Numbered from the stretch's first letter, positions 51,993 through 62,145 are shown. The stretch is DNA of 64,000 bases from Chitinophaga varians (GCF_012641275.1 NZ_JABAIA010000001.1:1116001-1180000), one strand, 5' to 3'. Notes: generated from the sequence alone by a model not told the origin. Program-made: numbers and translations.

Positions 51993-54900
51993 TCAACGTT
52001 TGATGACAATAAATCCTGTATACCGCTCTACCTTGCCGTCTACCCAGATTTGTATCTGGTAGAAGTAGGAGCCATCGGGCACATCAGCACCTGACTGGCC
52101 GCCGGTATTGGACTTGCCTTTGAAACTGTTGGATTTATTATCGTAATTACTTGTTTTATACACGGTACCGCCCCAACGGTTAAACACCACCACTTCATTT
52201 TTCGGGAACTTCTCGATGTTCTGGATGTACATCAGGTCATTGCCCTGTCCATCGTTGTTCGGAGAGATGGCAGGATGTACCTTGATCTTACCGTCACGTC
52301 CGTCGAGGTAGTCGATTTTCCTATTGTTATCGAGATGGAAGCGGCTTACAGCATCCGGAACACCGTCGCCATCAGAATCGAGGTCGAGGAAGTTGGGGAT
52401 ACCATCGCCATCTGTATCATCGTCAAACGGATCGCCGTTGCCGTTAATGTCTTCCTGTTCGTCTGTCAGGCCGTCGCCGTCCGTATCGCAGGTCTTACAC
52501 ATCGGGTCGTCATTGAGGATCACGCCGGTGGCCTTAACCGGGTCACCCAGCACCGGAGTATTCTGACCGGAAGCCACAGCTATGGTCTGCATTTTCACGA
52601 TAAATGTTTCGTTCTGTTCAAAGGCGTCATCCCCGATGATGTTCACCACTACAGCCCCTTCGGTTTGGAACGCAGGTATCTTCGCCTGTTTGATGGTGTT
52701 GTCGAAGTCAACGCCCGGTGTGGCTTTGAAGTCCAGATAAGGATAACTTACCCCTTCTGTGGATTCTTCAAAATCATAATTGATAGTGATGTCCCTGGAG
52801 CTTCTGCGGTTCATTTTCACCACAAATCTGAGCGGTGTGTTTTCTCCTTTGTTTCCTTCTTTCACGCTGAATTTATCCGCAGCAAAGGCTAGTGTCAGCG
52901 GGTCATTGTCATGAATCACCGTTTGTGCGGAAGCGTTAGCCCCTGCTTTGTAGATGGGCGTACCGCTGCCACTTACGTATGGCAGGATGGTTGTTTTCAG
53001 GAAGCCGTCATCATCATTGGTATCATTGTCTACGGCTGTCAGGTTGAAGTCCTGTGAGGTGCTGTGCGCCGGTAACACAACGGTGATGGTATTGCCATTC
53101 ACCGTGGCGCCGGCAGCGGTGAAGCTGCGTGCGGCATCCTGTTCCACCTGGAAGCGGACAGGCAGGTCACGCGCGGCGGTGTTCACCGCACGGATGCTGA
53201 AAGTAACCGGTTTACCTTCGTCTACCGGCAGTCCGTCGTTGATGATGGACACTACCAGCGTATCGTTATCATGTATCAGCACATCAGCCTGGGATTGGGC
53301 TGACAAAGGCCAGGTGACGCCCGGGATATTGCCTGTGATGGTTTTCAGCTGTATCTGCACATTTTCATCGCCTTCTACAATAGTATTGTCAATCGGGTCT
53401 ACCAGGATATCAGCATAATTCTTACCGGCAGGGATCACAACGGTGCCGCTGAGTTTACGGTAGCGGACATCCGGTGCGGCGTTGCCGCTCACCTGGTAGG
53501 TCACGGTCACATCTTTCACGGCCGACACGTTAGTGTCTGTGAAGTGTACCCTGAAATAGCCCGGAGTATTGGGTTCGGACGCATCGGCTGTTTTCTCTGC
53601 CATCATTTCGCGGGCGGTGGCTTTAGGGCCTGTAGCATAACTTTCATCATCAAAGACTGTCATGCGCGCCGTGTCTAGGTCATTCACATCAAAACCGATG
53701 TTCTTATTGAACCGTTTCATCTGTGCCAGCATCAGGGCTGCTTTTACTTCTTCGTCCCCTTCGATCACCAGGTTGTCTATCACATTCACGGGAACGGACA
53801 CACTGTTTTGTCCTGTCGGGATAGTGGCGGAAGTCTGTATCGGCGCGATGTTGGTAGTGCCGGCTATGCTGCTGATGTAGAATACTACTTTTACATCGGC
53901 GGCCGCGGTGGCGGTACCCGGCAGTTTAATGATGTAGGCGCCATTGGTAGCTGGCTCCGCGGCATCTTTGTCTTTTGCCAGGTGTACGCTCATATCACCG
54001 GTTTCCGGTATCAGTACCGGCGTCGGCTGAATAAGGGTGTAACCCGGTGTTACCAGCTGGGCGGTCAGTTGCAGCGTCTCATCTCCTTCCAGCACATTGT
54101 CATTGGTCATCTGCAGCGTATATACTTTATTGTTAGACAGCGCAGGCAGTGTTACGGATGAAGGCACGCCGCTATAGTCAGCGTCGTCTGCGGTGGAGGC
54201 TGCGTCGCGGGTAATATTGATGGTAATGTCTTCTTCAGAAGAAATCAGGCTGTTCACAAATCCCACTTTCACAGCGGAAGTGCTGCCTTCATGAAGCACG
54301 GTAGAATCGATCTTCACCTGCACTTTCAGGTTGTTCGGGTCCAGGCGGGTCACATCCTGTATGATCAGGTTGAGCGTATCGCCCTTCATACCGTTCATAT
54401 TTTTCGGTGAGGCCACCAGTTGCAGTAACTCGTCTTTTTCTATGATGTTGTCTGTCTCCGCATGTACGGAGAAGTTCACGTCCGGTTGCAGGGCGGGTAT
54501 TACCACCTGTGACGGCAGCCCGCTGTAGTCGGTCGTTTTCGCCTGTGTACCGGCACCGGCATACAGGGAAATGGTAATCGGCTTGCTGGAGGTAACACCT
54601 GGCGCCAGGGAAACTTTGGCGGTATAGGTATCACCTTCTTTTACGGCAGTACCAGGCGTTACCGGGATAATGTGGATATAACCGGTTGCCGGGTCGTCAT
54701 GCGTTCTATCCAGGATCACCACGGTATCCCCCTGCACCGGCATGTTCACATCTCCGGTAGTACCGGTAAGAATCACCGTTTCATCGTCTTCCAGGACCAG
54801 GTCCTTCACTGCTTCCAGCAATACCGGGTGCGCGGCGCCGGTGGCCAGTTTCGGGATAGTGATCGTCAGCGGAAAAGGCAGCGGTTTATAGTCGATGGCG

Positions 54901-57900
54901 TCAGCGGTGGACGCGGCATCTTTATTAATGGTCACCACAATCGGGAAACCAGCCTGCCAGCCATTCGGAAGTTCTACACCGATGGCAGCTCCTGCGCCGC
55001 CTTCATCGATGGCCGCCAGTGAGCGGGTAATCCTGATCGGAGCTGTCAGCGGATACTGCGCATCGTCAATATTCACTTCAAAAATATTGGCGGTATAAGG
55101 ACTGATACCGTCTGTGGCGGTGGTGGTGATCTCGAATTTCTCAGGGCCTTCCACCAGGTTGTCGGGTTGGATCTTCAGCGAGATCGTAGTATCGTTAGCG
55201 TTATTAAAGGAGAAGGCATTGCTCAGGAGGTAATCCGCGCCTGCTTCTGCAGCACCGTTGGTCTGGACCAGTGTGAGGCTGACAGGCACCTCTGTGGTAA
55301 CGCCTGCCGGCAGCGCGATATGTACGGAACCATCTTCGCCTTCTTTTGCATGCAGCGTTTTATACGGCGTAAGTGTCAGTACCCGGTTGGCGGCAACGGT
55401 GCGGGTAAGGTCCTGTATTTGCAGGTCCAGGTTGTTCACAGTATAACCCGCCAGTGTGGCGATGAGCTTCAGCGACTCGTCTTTCTCCAGTACCTGGTCA
55501 GTATTGGTCTGGATAACGTCGAAGGTATGTGTTTTGTCTGTCTTGTCCAGTTCCAGCAGCGTGTTGATCATGGAATAGTCGTTCTTAGCGAGACTGGCTT
55601 CTGAAGCAGGGTCTATGGCTAATTGTACAGCTACCTTTTTGGCAGATGTATACAAACGGCTAACGGTAACGCTTAGCTTCTCTCCCTCCGGTATCAGTGT
55701 TTTGCTGGCGGTGAGGGTGATTTTCCGCGCATCCGGTTTATCGATGGTGCCGTCAGCGATATGAATAGTAGTGCTGGTAACAGGTAATGTGGTGTTACCA
55801 GGGTTACCGTCAACGATCAGATCAGCGTCATCGTCCAGCACATCATTGTCTGTGGCCAGCACCTGCATGGAGGCAGTGCCGGTGGACTGGATGATGAGCT
55901 GTTTATTGAGAATAGCGGTATGGCGGTCGTCTGTGGCAGTGGAGCCGCTGTTTTTCACCAGCTGTACGGTCAGCGGGATGGCCGATTTCCAGTTGTTGGG
56001 CAGCGTGGCTGTCAGCGTAGCGCCGGTTGGGTCGCCTTCTTTGATGGTAGCAGGCGTGCTGCTGAGTATGATCGGATTGGTGGCCAGCAACGGGTATTCC
56101 AGGTCATTGATGGTAAAGGCCAGCGTGGCGGGATCGATGCTATAGGCAGTGCTGTAGGCATCGGTAACCGCCGGCGTGATGGTCAGGGTTTCCTGGTTTT
56201 CTACCAGGTTGTCCTTCAGAATGTTTAAAGTAGCTACCGGCGCCGGTGTGGCGGCAGTGATCTGAAGCGGGCCGGTCAGCGTATAGTCGTCTACGGTAGC
56301 CGTGCCGGTGATGGCGCTCAGGTCCACATTAATGGGGATTTCTGTGGTAACGCCGGCGGGCAGTGTAGCCGTAATAGTGGTACTGTTGTTTTCGGTGATG
56401 GTGGTCTGCGGAACGGCCAGGGTCACTTTGGTATTCGCGGTGTTCCTTCTGGTGGCGTCATTGATGGTGACGGTAGCACCGGTAATATTATGATAGATAG
56501 CATTGGTACCGGTAATGACCAGCGCTTCGTCTTTCTCGATAATCATATCGGGCGTGGCTGTCAGCACATTGGCCGGTGTGGTATAGGTACCGATGGTGTT
56601 TGCCGGTAGTTCGATCTCGCTTACCAGCGTATAGTCTGATGCGCTGGCTTCTGTGCCGGTGGGATTGGCAGCCAGTGCTATTTTGATATTTTTAGCGGAG
56701 CTGTAGCCACCGGACATCGTGATGGTAAAGGGCGTGGCCTGGCCTTCTGTCAGCGGAGTGGTCACGGGCGCTATTGCCAGGGTCACTCCGGAGGCATCCG
56801 TTTTATCGTGGATGTTGAGCGTTACATCTGCACCGGTAGTTATACCTGGTATGGAGGTGGCCGCCGGGGCGGCGTGGATCACCAATGTACGGTCGTCTTC
56901 CAGCACCAGGTTGGCTGCTGCCGTGATGGTCTGTGGCACAGATGCTTTTGCACCAGCAGGTATGGTCATGGAACCAGGTAAACCGGTATAGGAACCTGCT
57001 TGCGCGGTGGTACCGGCAGCAGTGGAAATATCGAAGTTCAGTGCAATGTCGGTGGCAACGATGCCGGCGGGTAGTTCTATCCAGCAATTGGCTCCGGTGG
57101 CATTGCCTTCATCAATATCGTTGGTGGAAAGACGGAGTATAGCCGGCGCCGTGAGTGGCAGCTGTGCATCTTTAATCGTGATGGTTGCCGGTGTCAGTTT
57201 AAACGCAGTCGCGCTGCCGTCGGTAACAGTACCGGTAAGGACGATGGTTTCATCTCCCTCTATCCGGCCGTCGTCTATCAGGTTAAGGGTACCGCTGACA
57301 GGGGTACTGCCATTGATAGTGTTGGCAGGTATGGTCAGGTTATAATCTGTATTGTCTGTAGCGGTGCCGCCTTTTGCGAGGGTAACCGTAATGGGTATGT
57401 CTGTAGTTACACCTGTAGGCAAACTTACATTAACGATACCGTTGGTATATCCTTCCTTAAATGTCAGCGCAGGATAGGCCGGGTCTGCCGGGGTAACGGT
57501 AACGCCTAAGGTAATATTTTCGTCGTGGTTACGGGTATCGTCCGTAATGGTGATTACCGGTCCGGTAGCTGTTTTAGCAATGCCCAGCACATTGGCATCA
57601 CCTTGTATTTTGAATGTCTCGCTGGCTTCCAGTACCAGGTCCGGTTTGGCGGTGATCTCGATATTGGCGCTGCCTGTACCGTTAGCGATCAGCACTTTTT
57701 TATCCATGGTGAAGTCCAGGTCCGGTGTGGCGGTGTTACCGCTGACAACGGACAGGTCTACATACGTATCTTCAGTTACGGTGGTGGTGCCGGGCAGGGA
57801 GATGGTGCCTACCAGCTTTGGATCACCTTCTTTTACGGTGGTTTGCGTAAAGTTGATGGTCAGCGTGCGGTCTTCATCATCAATAATAGTATAGGTCGCT

Positions 57901-59309
57901 TGTTTGTTGGTACCGAGTTGCACCAGTGCGTTACACGCGATGTTCTGCAACTGTAGCGTGAGCTTGCGGCTGTATTCCAGTTTATCATTGCCTTTGATGG
58001 TCACGTTGGTAACACTCACGATCTGATTGGCGGCTATGGTATAATCTTTAGCCGGAATGATGAAGCCCATTTCATAGGTGAAGTCCTGGTTTTCCACGGC
58101 AGGATGTTGTTCACCGGGAACAGCCACCACTTTCATTTCTGCGTAAACGGGCACGTCGAGCTTACCGCCGGTCACTTTCAGTTTCAGGCTTTGCGGCGCG
58201 TGGTTGTTGCCGGCATTACCTTCATTGTCACTGGCGTCGCCGGCAAATTCAACGGTAACGGCCGTATTGTTATTGGAGGTAAGCCCCTGAACGGCCGTGG
58301 ACATGGCGTCGTAATCCGGGTAGGATGTAGGCGGTGTAGCGTTAAGGTCGCCATAGCCTACGGCAATACGGGTACCAAATGTCTTGTTGGCCAGTTTGTT
58401 TCTTAGTGCTGTCTGCACGCACAACATCCTGTCAGACGCATCAGCATAGGGAGTGGTGACGTTCCAGTCATATGGATAGGTGTTCAGAGGACTGCTTCCC
58501 TGATACGCTCCCGGGAGGTCTGGCCGATTGGGCAAAGTATAACTGATAAACCCGGTAGATTCAGCAGAAATAAACGCGTGAGTGTAAGGCTGTGATACCC
58601 CACAATTTGCAGGGTTATGGTAAGCGCCTACATATTGGGCTGTTTTCGTCGTAACGTCAATGATTTTTCTGAACCCCATGTTACAATACCCGGGGATACC
58701 CGCTTGGTAGTCATCGCCCGGATCGTACACGAAACCAGGATTCTGTTGCATGGCGAGCCTTTCTTCCTGGTAAATCATCAGGTCATACCCAATGTTGGCG
58801 CCATTGAAGGAATAGTCTACCGTGAAGTATTTATTGGGAGCTATATAGGTGTAGAGGCGGGTAACATAAATGAGTGCTTCGTTGTCTGTTCCTCCCGTCG
58901 GTTTTTTATCATATATTTTATTAAAGACAAAAACCCTGTAAGGGGATGCAGCGGATCCATTACCGATGACGGGGGAAATATAACAAACGGTGGTATCGAG
59001 ACTTTGCAGGTCTGTCATGGGGCTGGTACTGTGTTTCACCCGGATGTAGTCGCCGTATCCCTTCTGGCCGTTGGCCACATAAGAATCTGTTTTACCATTG
59101 CGGAACACCTGGATTCTGCCGGTGGCGTCCATTTCCAGCCGGAGGCCGTCACTGGCCGTATTGCCGCCGGTGCTGTTGATCACGCGGGTAGCGGGCAGTG
59201 GTGACTGCGCCTGTATGCCGGTGCATATCAGCAGGAACAGGAACAGTAATGTTACGCAACGCCTTAGCATGGTTTTGCCTTCCGGCAATAGCTGCTGCTT
59301 CGTTTTCAT
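51993..59309 (-). CDS. Giant Calx-beta surface adhesin with T9SS type B (CHU) C-terminal domain
   Basis: I choose the ATG at 59309, giving about 2438 residues; 59330 and 59270 are alternatives. There is a signal peptide (LRRCVTLLFLFLLICTGIQAQ). After an N-terminal globular region (about 30-400) there is a long array of Calx-beta-like domains, each with an acidic calcium loop such as IEGDETIVLTG, VLEDDRTLVI, VLEKDESLKLIA, VLEGDETLQLTA or IVEGDENVQIQL. A short Ca-binding type 3 repeat tract (DTDGDGLTDEQE, DTDGDGIPNFLD, DSDGDGVPDA) precedes the gliding-associated C-terminal domain (ISPNNDGQGNDLMYIQNIE, VVVFNRWGGTVYKT, SYFYQIQIW). That domain marks T9SS type B secretion and SprF-type attachment. 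It probably mediates surface attachment or spreading. Confidence 0.9.
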   Translation of the reverse strand: MKTKQQLLPEGKTMLRRCVTLLFLFLLICTGIQAQSPLPATRVINSTGGNTASDGLRLEMDATGRIQVFRNGKTDSYVANGQKGYGDYIRVKHSTSPMTDLQSLDTTVCYISPVIGNGSAASPYRVFVFNKIYDKKPTGGTDNEALIYVTRLYTYIAPNKYFTVDYSFNGANIGYDLMIYQEERLAMQQNPGFVYDPGDDYQAGIPGYCNMGFRKIIDVTTKTAQYVGAYHNPANCGVSQPYTHAFISAESTGFISYTLPNRPDLPGAYQGSSPLNTYPYDWNVTTPYADASDRMLCVQTALRNKLANKTFGTRIAVGYGDLNATPPTSYPDYDAMSTAVQGLTSNNNTAVTVEFAGDASDNEGNAGNNHAPQSLKLKVTGGKLDVPVYAEMKVVAVPGEQHPAVENQDFTYEMGFIIPAKDYTIAANQIVSVTNVTIKGNDKLEYSRKLTLQLQNIACNALVQLGTNKQATYTIIDDEDRTLTINFTQTTVKEGDPKLVGTISLPGTTTVTEDTYVDLSVVSGNTATPDLDFTMDKKVLIANGTGSANIEITAKPDLVLEASETFKIQGDANVLGIAKTATGPVITITDDTRNHDENITLGVTVTPADPAYPALTFKEGYTNGIVNVSLPTGVTTDIPITVTLAKGGTATDNTDYNLTIPANTINGSTPVSGTLNLIDDGRIEGDETIVLTGTVTDGSATAFKLTPATITIKDAQLPLTAPAILRLSTNDIDEGNATGANCWIELPAGIVATDIALNFDISTAAGTTAQAGSYTGLPGSMTIPAGAKASVPQTITAAANLVLEDDRTLVIHAAPAATSIPGITTGADVTLNIHDKTDASGVTLAIAPVTTPLTEGQATPFTITMSGGYSSAKNIKIALAANPTGTEASASDYTLVSEIELPANTIGTYTTPANVLTATPDMIIEKDEALVITGTNAIYHNITGATVTINDATRRNTANTKVTLAVPQTTITENNSTTITATLPAGVTTEIPINVDLSAITGTATVDDYTLTGPLQITAATPAPVATLNILKDNLVENQETLTITPAVTDAYSTAYSIDPATLAFTINDLEYPLLATNPIILSSTPATIKEGDPTGATLTATLPNNWKSAIPLTVQLVKNSGSTATDDRHTAILNKQLIIQSTGTASMQVLATDNDVLDDDADLIVDGNPGNTTLPVTSTTIHIADGTIDKPDARKITLTASKTLIPEGEKLSVTVSRLYTSAKKVAVQLAIDPASEASLAKNDYSMINTLLELDKTDKTHTFDVIQTNTDQVLEKDESLKLIATLAGYTVNNLDLQIQDLTRTVAANRVLTLTPYKTLHAKEGEDGSVHIALPAGVTTEVPVSLTLVQTNGAAEAGADYLLSNAFSFNNANDTTISLKIQPDNLVEGPEKFEITTTATDGISPYTANIFEVNIDDAQYPLTAPIRITRSLAAIDEGGAGAAIGVELPNGWQAGFPIVVTINKDAASTADAIDYKPLPFPLTITIPKLATGAAHPVLLEAVKDLVLEDDETVILTGTTGDVNMPVQGDTVVILDRTHDDPATGYIHIIPVTPGTAVKEGDTYTAKVSLAPGVTSSKPITISLYAGAGTQAKTTDYSGLPSQVVIPALQPDVNFSVHAETDNIIEKDELLQLVASPKNMNGMKGDTLNLIIQDVTRLDPNNLKVQVKIDSTVLHEGSTSAVKVGFVNSLISSEEDITINITRDAASTADDADYSGVPSSVTLPALSNNKVYTLQMTNDNVLEGDETLQLTAQLVTPGYTLIQPTPVLIPETGDMSVHLAKDKDAAEPATNGAYIIKLPGTATAAADVKVVFYISSIAGTTNIAPIQTSATIPTGQNSVSVPVNVIDNLVIEGDEEVKAALMLAQMKRFNKNIGFDVNDLDTARMTVFDDESYATGPKATAREMMAEKTADASEPNTPGYFRVHFTDTNVSAVKDVTVTYQVSGNAAPDVRYRKLSGTVVIPAGKNYADILVDPIDNTIVEGDENVQIQLKTITGNIPGVTWPLSAQSQADVLIHDNDTLVVSIINDGLPVDEGKPVTFSIRAVNTAARDLPVRFQVEQDAARSFTAAGATVNGNTITVVLPAHSTSQDFNLTAVDNDTNDDDGFLKTTILPYVSGSGTPIYKAGANASAQTVIHDNDPLTLAFAADKFSVKEGNKGENTPLRFVVKMNRRSSRDITINYDFEESTEGVSYPYLDFKATPGVDFDNTIKQAKIPAFQTEGAVVVNIIGDDAFEQNETFIVKMQTIAVASGQNTPVLGDPVKATGVILNDDPMCKTCDTDGDGLTDEQEDINGNGDPFDDDTDGDGIPNFLDLDSDGDGVPDAVSRFHLDNNRKIDYLDGRDGKIKVHPAISPNNDGQGNDLMYIQNIEKFPKNEVVVFNRWGGTVYKTSNYDNKSNSFKGKSNTGGQSGADVPDGSYFYQIQIWVDGKVERYTGFIVIKR

Positions 59310-59652
59310 AGAATGGGAAAGGACTAACATATGCGTGTGTAAATTTCTATTTATACATATAGATTTAATCAAAATGTAAAAAACAGTCCTTTGTAAAACC
59401 TATATGCCTCGTAACTGGCTCTCCCGGCAAACTTTTAAACCTGAATACTCCATAAGCTGAAGCTGAAAAACCTTGCGTTGCCGGCAATTATCTGATATCA
59501 ATACCCAGGGATCGGGGAAGAATAAGACACACTAATTGCGCTTACTATGATGGTAAATAATTGCTCATACTCTACTTACTGTTCTTTACCACTAAACAAT
59601 TAAATATTAAATCATATATTTTAATTAGCAAACTTATAACATAATTTATATT

Positions 59653-59673
59653 AAATCAAATTAAATTTGATTT
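59653..59673. promoter_or_regulatory. Inverted repeat upstream of ahcY
   Basis: AAATCAAAT-taa-ATTTGATTT, a perfect 9-base repeat with a 3-base centre, about 124 bases before the ahcY start. It may be an operator for either divergent gene. Confidence 0.4.
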
Positions 59674-59772
59674 GTCGCGGGAGAGATCGCTCTAATGGAA
59701 TGATTAACAAAATTTTAGGGGCTCACTGCGATATAGAGGGGGGTGTCATTATGTTAAAAGTTAAAATAAGCC

Positions 59773-59780
59773 TAGATTTG
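59773..59780 (+). promoter_or_regulatory. Candidate ahcY -7 box (TAGATTTG)
   Basis: TAGATTTG matches TAnnTTTG exactly, 16 bases before the ATG, suggesting a leader of about 10 bases. The -33 region is poor. Confidence 0.5.
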
Positions 59781-59796
59781 CACAAAACTTTATTTA

Positions 59797-61125
59797 ATGT
59801 CTACAATTGCGAAATCCAACATCGACTTTAGCCTTCCGTATAAGGTAAAAGATATGTCGCTTGCGGCCTGGGGTCGTAAAGAGATAGAGCTGGCAGAAGC
59901 CGAAATGCCCGGTTTGATGTCATTGAGAGAAGAATATGGCGATAAAAAGCCCCTGAAAGGCGCCCGTATTGCCGGTTGTCTGCATATGACCATCCAGACT
60001 GCCGTACTGATCGAAACCCTGGTACACCTGGGTGCGGAAGTACGCTGGAGCTCCTGCAATATCTTTTCCACACAAGACCACGCCGCCGCCGCTGTAGCTG
60101 CTGCCGGTGTTCCGGTATTTGCCTGGAAAGGCCTGAACGAACAGGAATTTGACTGGTGTATTGAACAAACCCTGTTCTTTGGTGGCTCAGACCGCCCGCT
60201 GAACATGATCCTGGACGATGGTGGTGACCTGACCAACATGGTACTGGACAAATACACTGAACTGATCCAGCATATCAAAGGGCTGAGCGAAGAAACCACT
60301 ACCGGTGTTCACCGCCTGTACGAGCGCATGAAAAACGGTACTTTGCCTATGCCTGCCATCAATATCAACGACTCTGTTACCAAATCCAAATTTGACAACA
60401 AATACGGTTGCCGCGAATCCTGTGTAGACGCTATCCGTCGTGCTACTGACGTGATGATCGCCGGTAAAGTGGCTGTTGTAGCTGGTTTCGGCGACGTAGG
60501 TAAAGGTTCCGCTGAATCCCTGAGAGGTGCAGGCGCCCGTGTAATCGTTACTGAAATCGATCCGATCTGTGCTTTACAGGCTGCCATGGAAGGTTATGAA
60601 GTGAAAAAAATGAACGATGCCGTTAAAGAAGCAGACATCATCGTGACCACTACCGGTTGCCGCGATATCATCAACGGCGAACACTTCAAACTGATGAAAG
60701 ATAAATGCATCGTTTCCAATATCGGTCACTTCGATATCGAAATCGACGTTGCATGGCTGAATAAAAACTACGGCCACACCAAAGTGGAAATCAAACCACA
60801 GGTTGATAAATACACCATCGATGGTAAAGATATCATCCTGCTGGCCGAAGGCCGTCTGGTGAACCTGGGCTGCGCTACAGGACACCCTTCTTTCGTAATG
60901 AGCAACTCTTTCACCAACCAGACACTGGCCCAGTTGGAACTGTGGCTGAACTCAGACCAGTACGAAAACAAAGTATATGTACTGCCTAAACACCTGGATG
61001 AAAAAGTAGCCCGCTTACACCTGAAAAAAATCGGTGTGGAACTGGACGTGCTCACCCCTGCTCAATCCGAATACCTCGGCATTCCGGCAGAAGGTCCGTT
61101 CAAACCAGACTACTACAGATACTAG
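59797..61125 (+). CDS. ahcY: S-adenosylhomocysteine hydrolase
   Basis: A 442-residue enzyme that splits S-adenosylhomocysteine to adenosine and homocysteine, recycling the product of methylations. It has [19 protein letters not shown] and [14 protein letters not shown] near the start, the substrate region [15 protein letters not shown], the NAD Rossmann motif [20 protein letters not shown], the conserved [14 protein letters not shown] and [10 protein letters not shown], and the C-terminal PFKPDYYRY, typical of the family end. It is cytoplasmic, tetrameric in relatives, and highly conserved. The gene stands alone with its own promoter and terminator. Confidence 0.97.
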   Translation: MSTIAKSNIDFSLPYKVKDMSLAAWGRKEIELAEAEMPGLMSLREEYGDKKPLKGARIAGCLHMTIQTAVLIETLVHLGAEVRWSSCNIFSTQDHAAAAVAAAGVPVFAWKGLNEQEFDWCIEQTLFFGGSDRPLNMILDDGGDLTNMVLDKYTELIQHIKGLSEETTTGVHRLYERMKNGTLPMPAININDSVTKSKFDNKYGCRESCVDAIRRATDVMIAGKVAVVAGFGDVGKGSAESLRGAGARVIVTEIDPICALQAAMEGYEVKKMNDAVKEADIIVTTTGCRDIINGEHFKLMKDKCIVSNIGHFDIEIDVAWLNKNYGHTKVEIKPQVDKYTIDGKDIILLAEGRLVNLGCATGHPSFVMSNSFTNQTLAQLELWLNSDQYENKVYVLPKHLDEKVARLHLKKIGVELDVLTPAQSEYLGIPAEGPFKPDYYRY

Positions 61126-61133
61126 TAGGTTTC

Positions 61134-61208
61134 AATTACGAATTACGAATTACGAATTACGAATTACGAATTACGAATTACGAATTACGAATTACGAATT
61201 ACGAATTA
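61134..61208. repeat. Heptanucleotide array (AATTACG), about 10.7 copies
   Basis: About 75 bases of exact AATTACG repeats start 9 bases after the ahcY stop. Read as codons it gives NYELRIT-type text, which is seen in many genomes as low-complexity noise. Copies of the inverted form lie at 61297-61327. Confidence 0.9.
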
Positions 61209-61216
61209 AAAACGCG

Positions 61217-61254
61217 AAGACCTGAGCGAATATACATTTGCTCAGGTCTTTTTA
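61217..61254 (+). terminator. Terminator after ahcY
   Basis: AAGACCTGAGC pairs with GCTCAGGTCTT across a 12-base loop and is followed by TTT, 92 bases after the ahcY stop, just beyond the repeat array. Confidence 0.8.
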
Positions 61255-61296
61255 TTTGTCAGGGTTATTGATGTATACTGCGATCAAACAGCCCTC

Positions 61297-61327
61297 ATTC
61301 GTAATTCGTAACCCGTAATTCGTAATT
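61297..61327. repeat. Inverted copies of the AATTACG repeat
   Basis: ATTCGTAATTCGTAACCCG and CGTAATTCGTAATT (61297-61327) are the reverse complement of the array at 61134-61208, with one variant unit in the middle. The two arrays could form a long stem across the terminator, or be the ends of an ancient duplicated repeat. Confidence 0.75.
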
Positions 61328-61333
61328 GATTAG

Positions 61334-61341
61334 TATTTTTG
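61334..61341 (+). promoter_or_regulatory. Candidate pdxJ -7 box abutting the start codon
   Basis: TATTTTTG matches TAnnTTTG, and the pdxJ ATG begins at 61346, 4 bases after the box. Transcription would start at or just before the A of ATG, giving a leaderless message. Confidence 0.5.
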
Positions 61342-61345
61342 TGGC

Positions 61346-62080
61346 ATGACAAAGCTGAGCGTTAATATCAACAAGTTTGCTACCCTGCGCAATGCACGGG
61401 GCGGCAACCTTCCGGACATTCTTAAAGTGGCACAGGATTGCGAACGGTTTGGCGCTGACGGTATTACCGTCCACCCCCGCCCCGACGAGCGCCATATCCG
61501 CTACCAGGACGTAAGAGACCTTAAACCCCTTGTCACCACCGAATTTAATATCGAAGGATACCCTTCCAGGGATTTTATGGACCTCGTACTGTCTGTAAAA
61601 CCACACCAGTGTACCCTGGTGCCCGATCCACCGGACGCCATCACCTCCAACACCGGCTGGGACACTATCCAACACCAGTCCCAACTGAAGGAAGTGATCA
61701 GTGAACTGAAAAAAGCCGGTATCCGTGTTTCCATATTCCTCAATGCCGAACCTGATAAAGTGGAAGGCGCCAAAACCGCCGGTGCAGACCGCATAGAGCT
61801 GTATACCGGTCCTTACGCGGAAGAATATACGAACGCCCGTACACAACCGCAGAACCTCCAGCTGTTCAACGATTATAAAAATACCGCCCGCGAAGCCACC
61901 AACATCGGACTGGAACTGAATGCCGGCCACGACCTGAACCTGGACAACCTGCGTTTCTTCAAACTGCATATCCCGCAACTGAAAGAAGTGTCTATCGGCC
62001 ACGCCCTCGTAGTGGACGCCCTTTATTATGGCCTCGAAAACACCATCCAGCTCTATAAAAGACAACTGGCAGACCACTAA
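61346..62080 (+). CDS. pdxJ: Pyridoxine 5'-phosphate synthase
   Basis: A 244-residue TIM-barrel enzyme of vitamin B6 biosynthesis that joins 1-deoxyxylulose 5-phosphate and 3-amino-1-hydroxyacetone 1-phosphate. It has KLSVNINKFATLRNARGG at the start, FGADGITVHPRPDERHIR (substrate-binding His, Arg), TTEFNIEGYPSRDF, CTLVPDPPDAITSNTGWD and LYTGPYAEEY; the C-terminal ISIGHALVVDALYYGLENTI-like SIGHALVVDAL is conserved. Length is normal. DXP for it is drawn from the same pathway as dxr elsewhere in the window. The gene is alone and ends in a palindromic terminator. Confidence 0.96.
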   Translation: MTKLSVNINKFATLRNARGGNLPDILKVAQDCERFGADGITVHPRPDERHIRYQDVRDLKPLVTTEFNIEGYPSRDFMDLVLSVKPHQCTLVPDPPDAITSNTGWDTIQHQSQLKEVISELKKAGIRVSIFLNAEPDKVEGAKTAGADRIELYTGPYAEEYTNARTQPQNLQLFNDYKNTAREATNIGLELNAGHDLNLDNLRFFKLHIPQLKEVSIGHALVVDALYYGLENTIQLYKRQLADH

Positions 62081-62145
62081 TTAATTCCCCAGGCTAAAGC
62101 GCTGGGCTAAGATATCTTTCAGGCTTTTTAACAGGAAGCAAATTG

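Larger units (their letters stand above)
59310..59796. other. Divergent intergenic region between the adhesin and ahcY
   Basis: 487 bases, AT-rich between 59570 and 59680. It holds an inverted repeat and the ahcY promoter, each listed separately, and must also carry the adhesin promoter, which I could not place with confidence. No coding sequence of note. Confidence 0.65.

Noticed and set aside
59310-59372. TTG start of the giant adhesin at 59372
   Set aside because: It would place about 55 residues ahead of the signal peptide's hydrophobic core; ATG codons at 59330, 59309 and 59270 are better.
59640-59796. SAH riboswitch upstream of ahcY
   Set aside because: The leader implied by the promoter is about 10 bases and no conserved aptamer-like pairing was seen; known SAH riboswitches are mostly proteobacterial.
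61134-61208. Possible CRISPR array
   Set aside because: Units are 7 bases with no spacers and no cas genes are nearby.
61034-61225. Plus-strand ORF containing NYELRIT repeats
   Set aside because: It is an out-of-frame reading of the end of ahcY followed by the AATTACG array.
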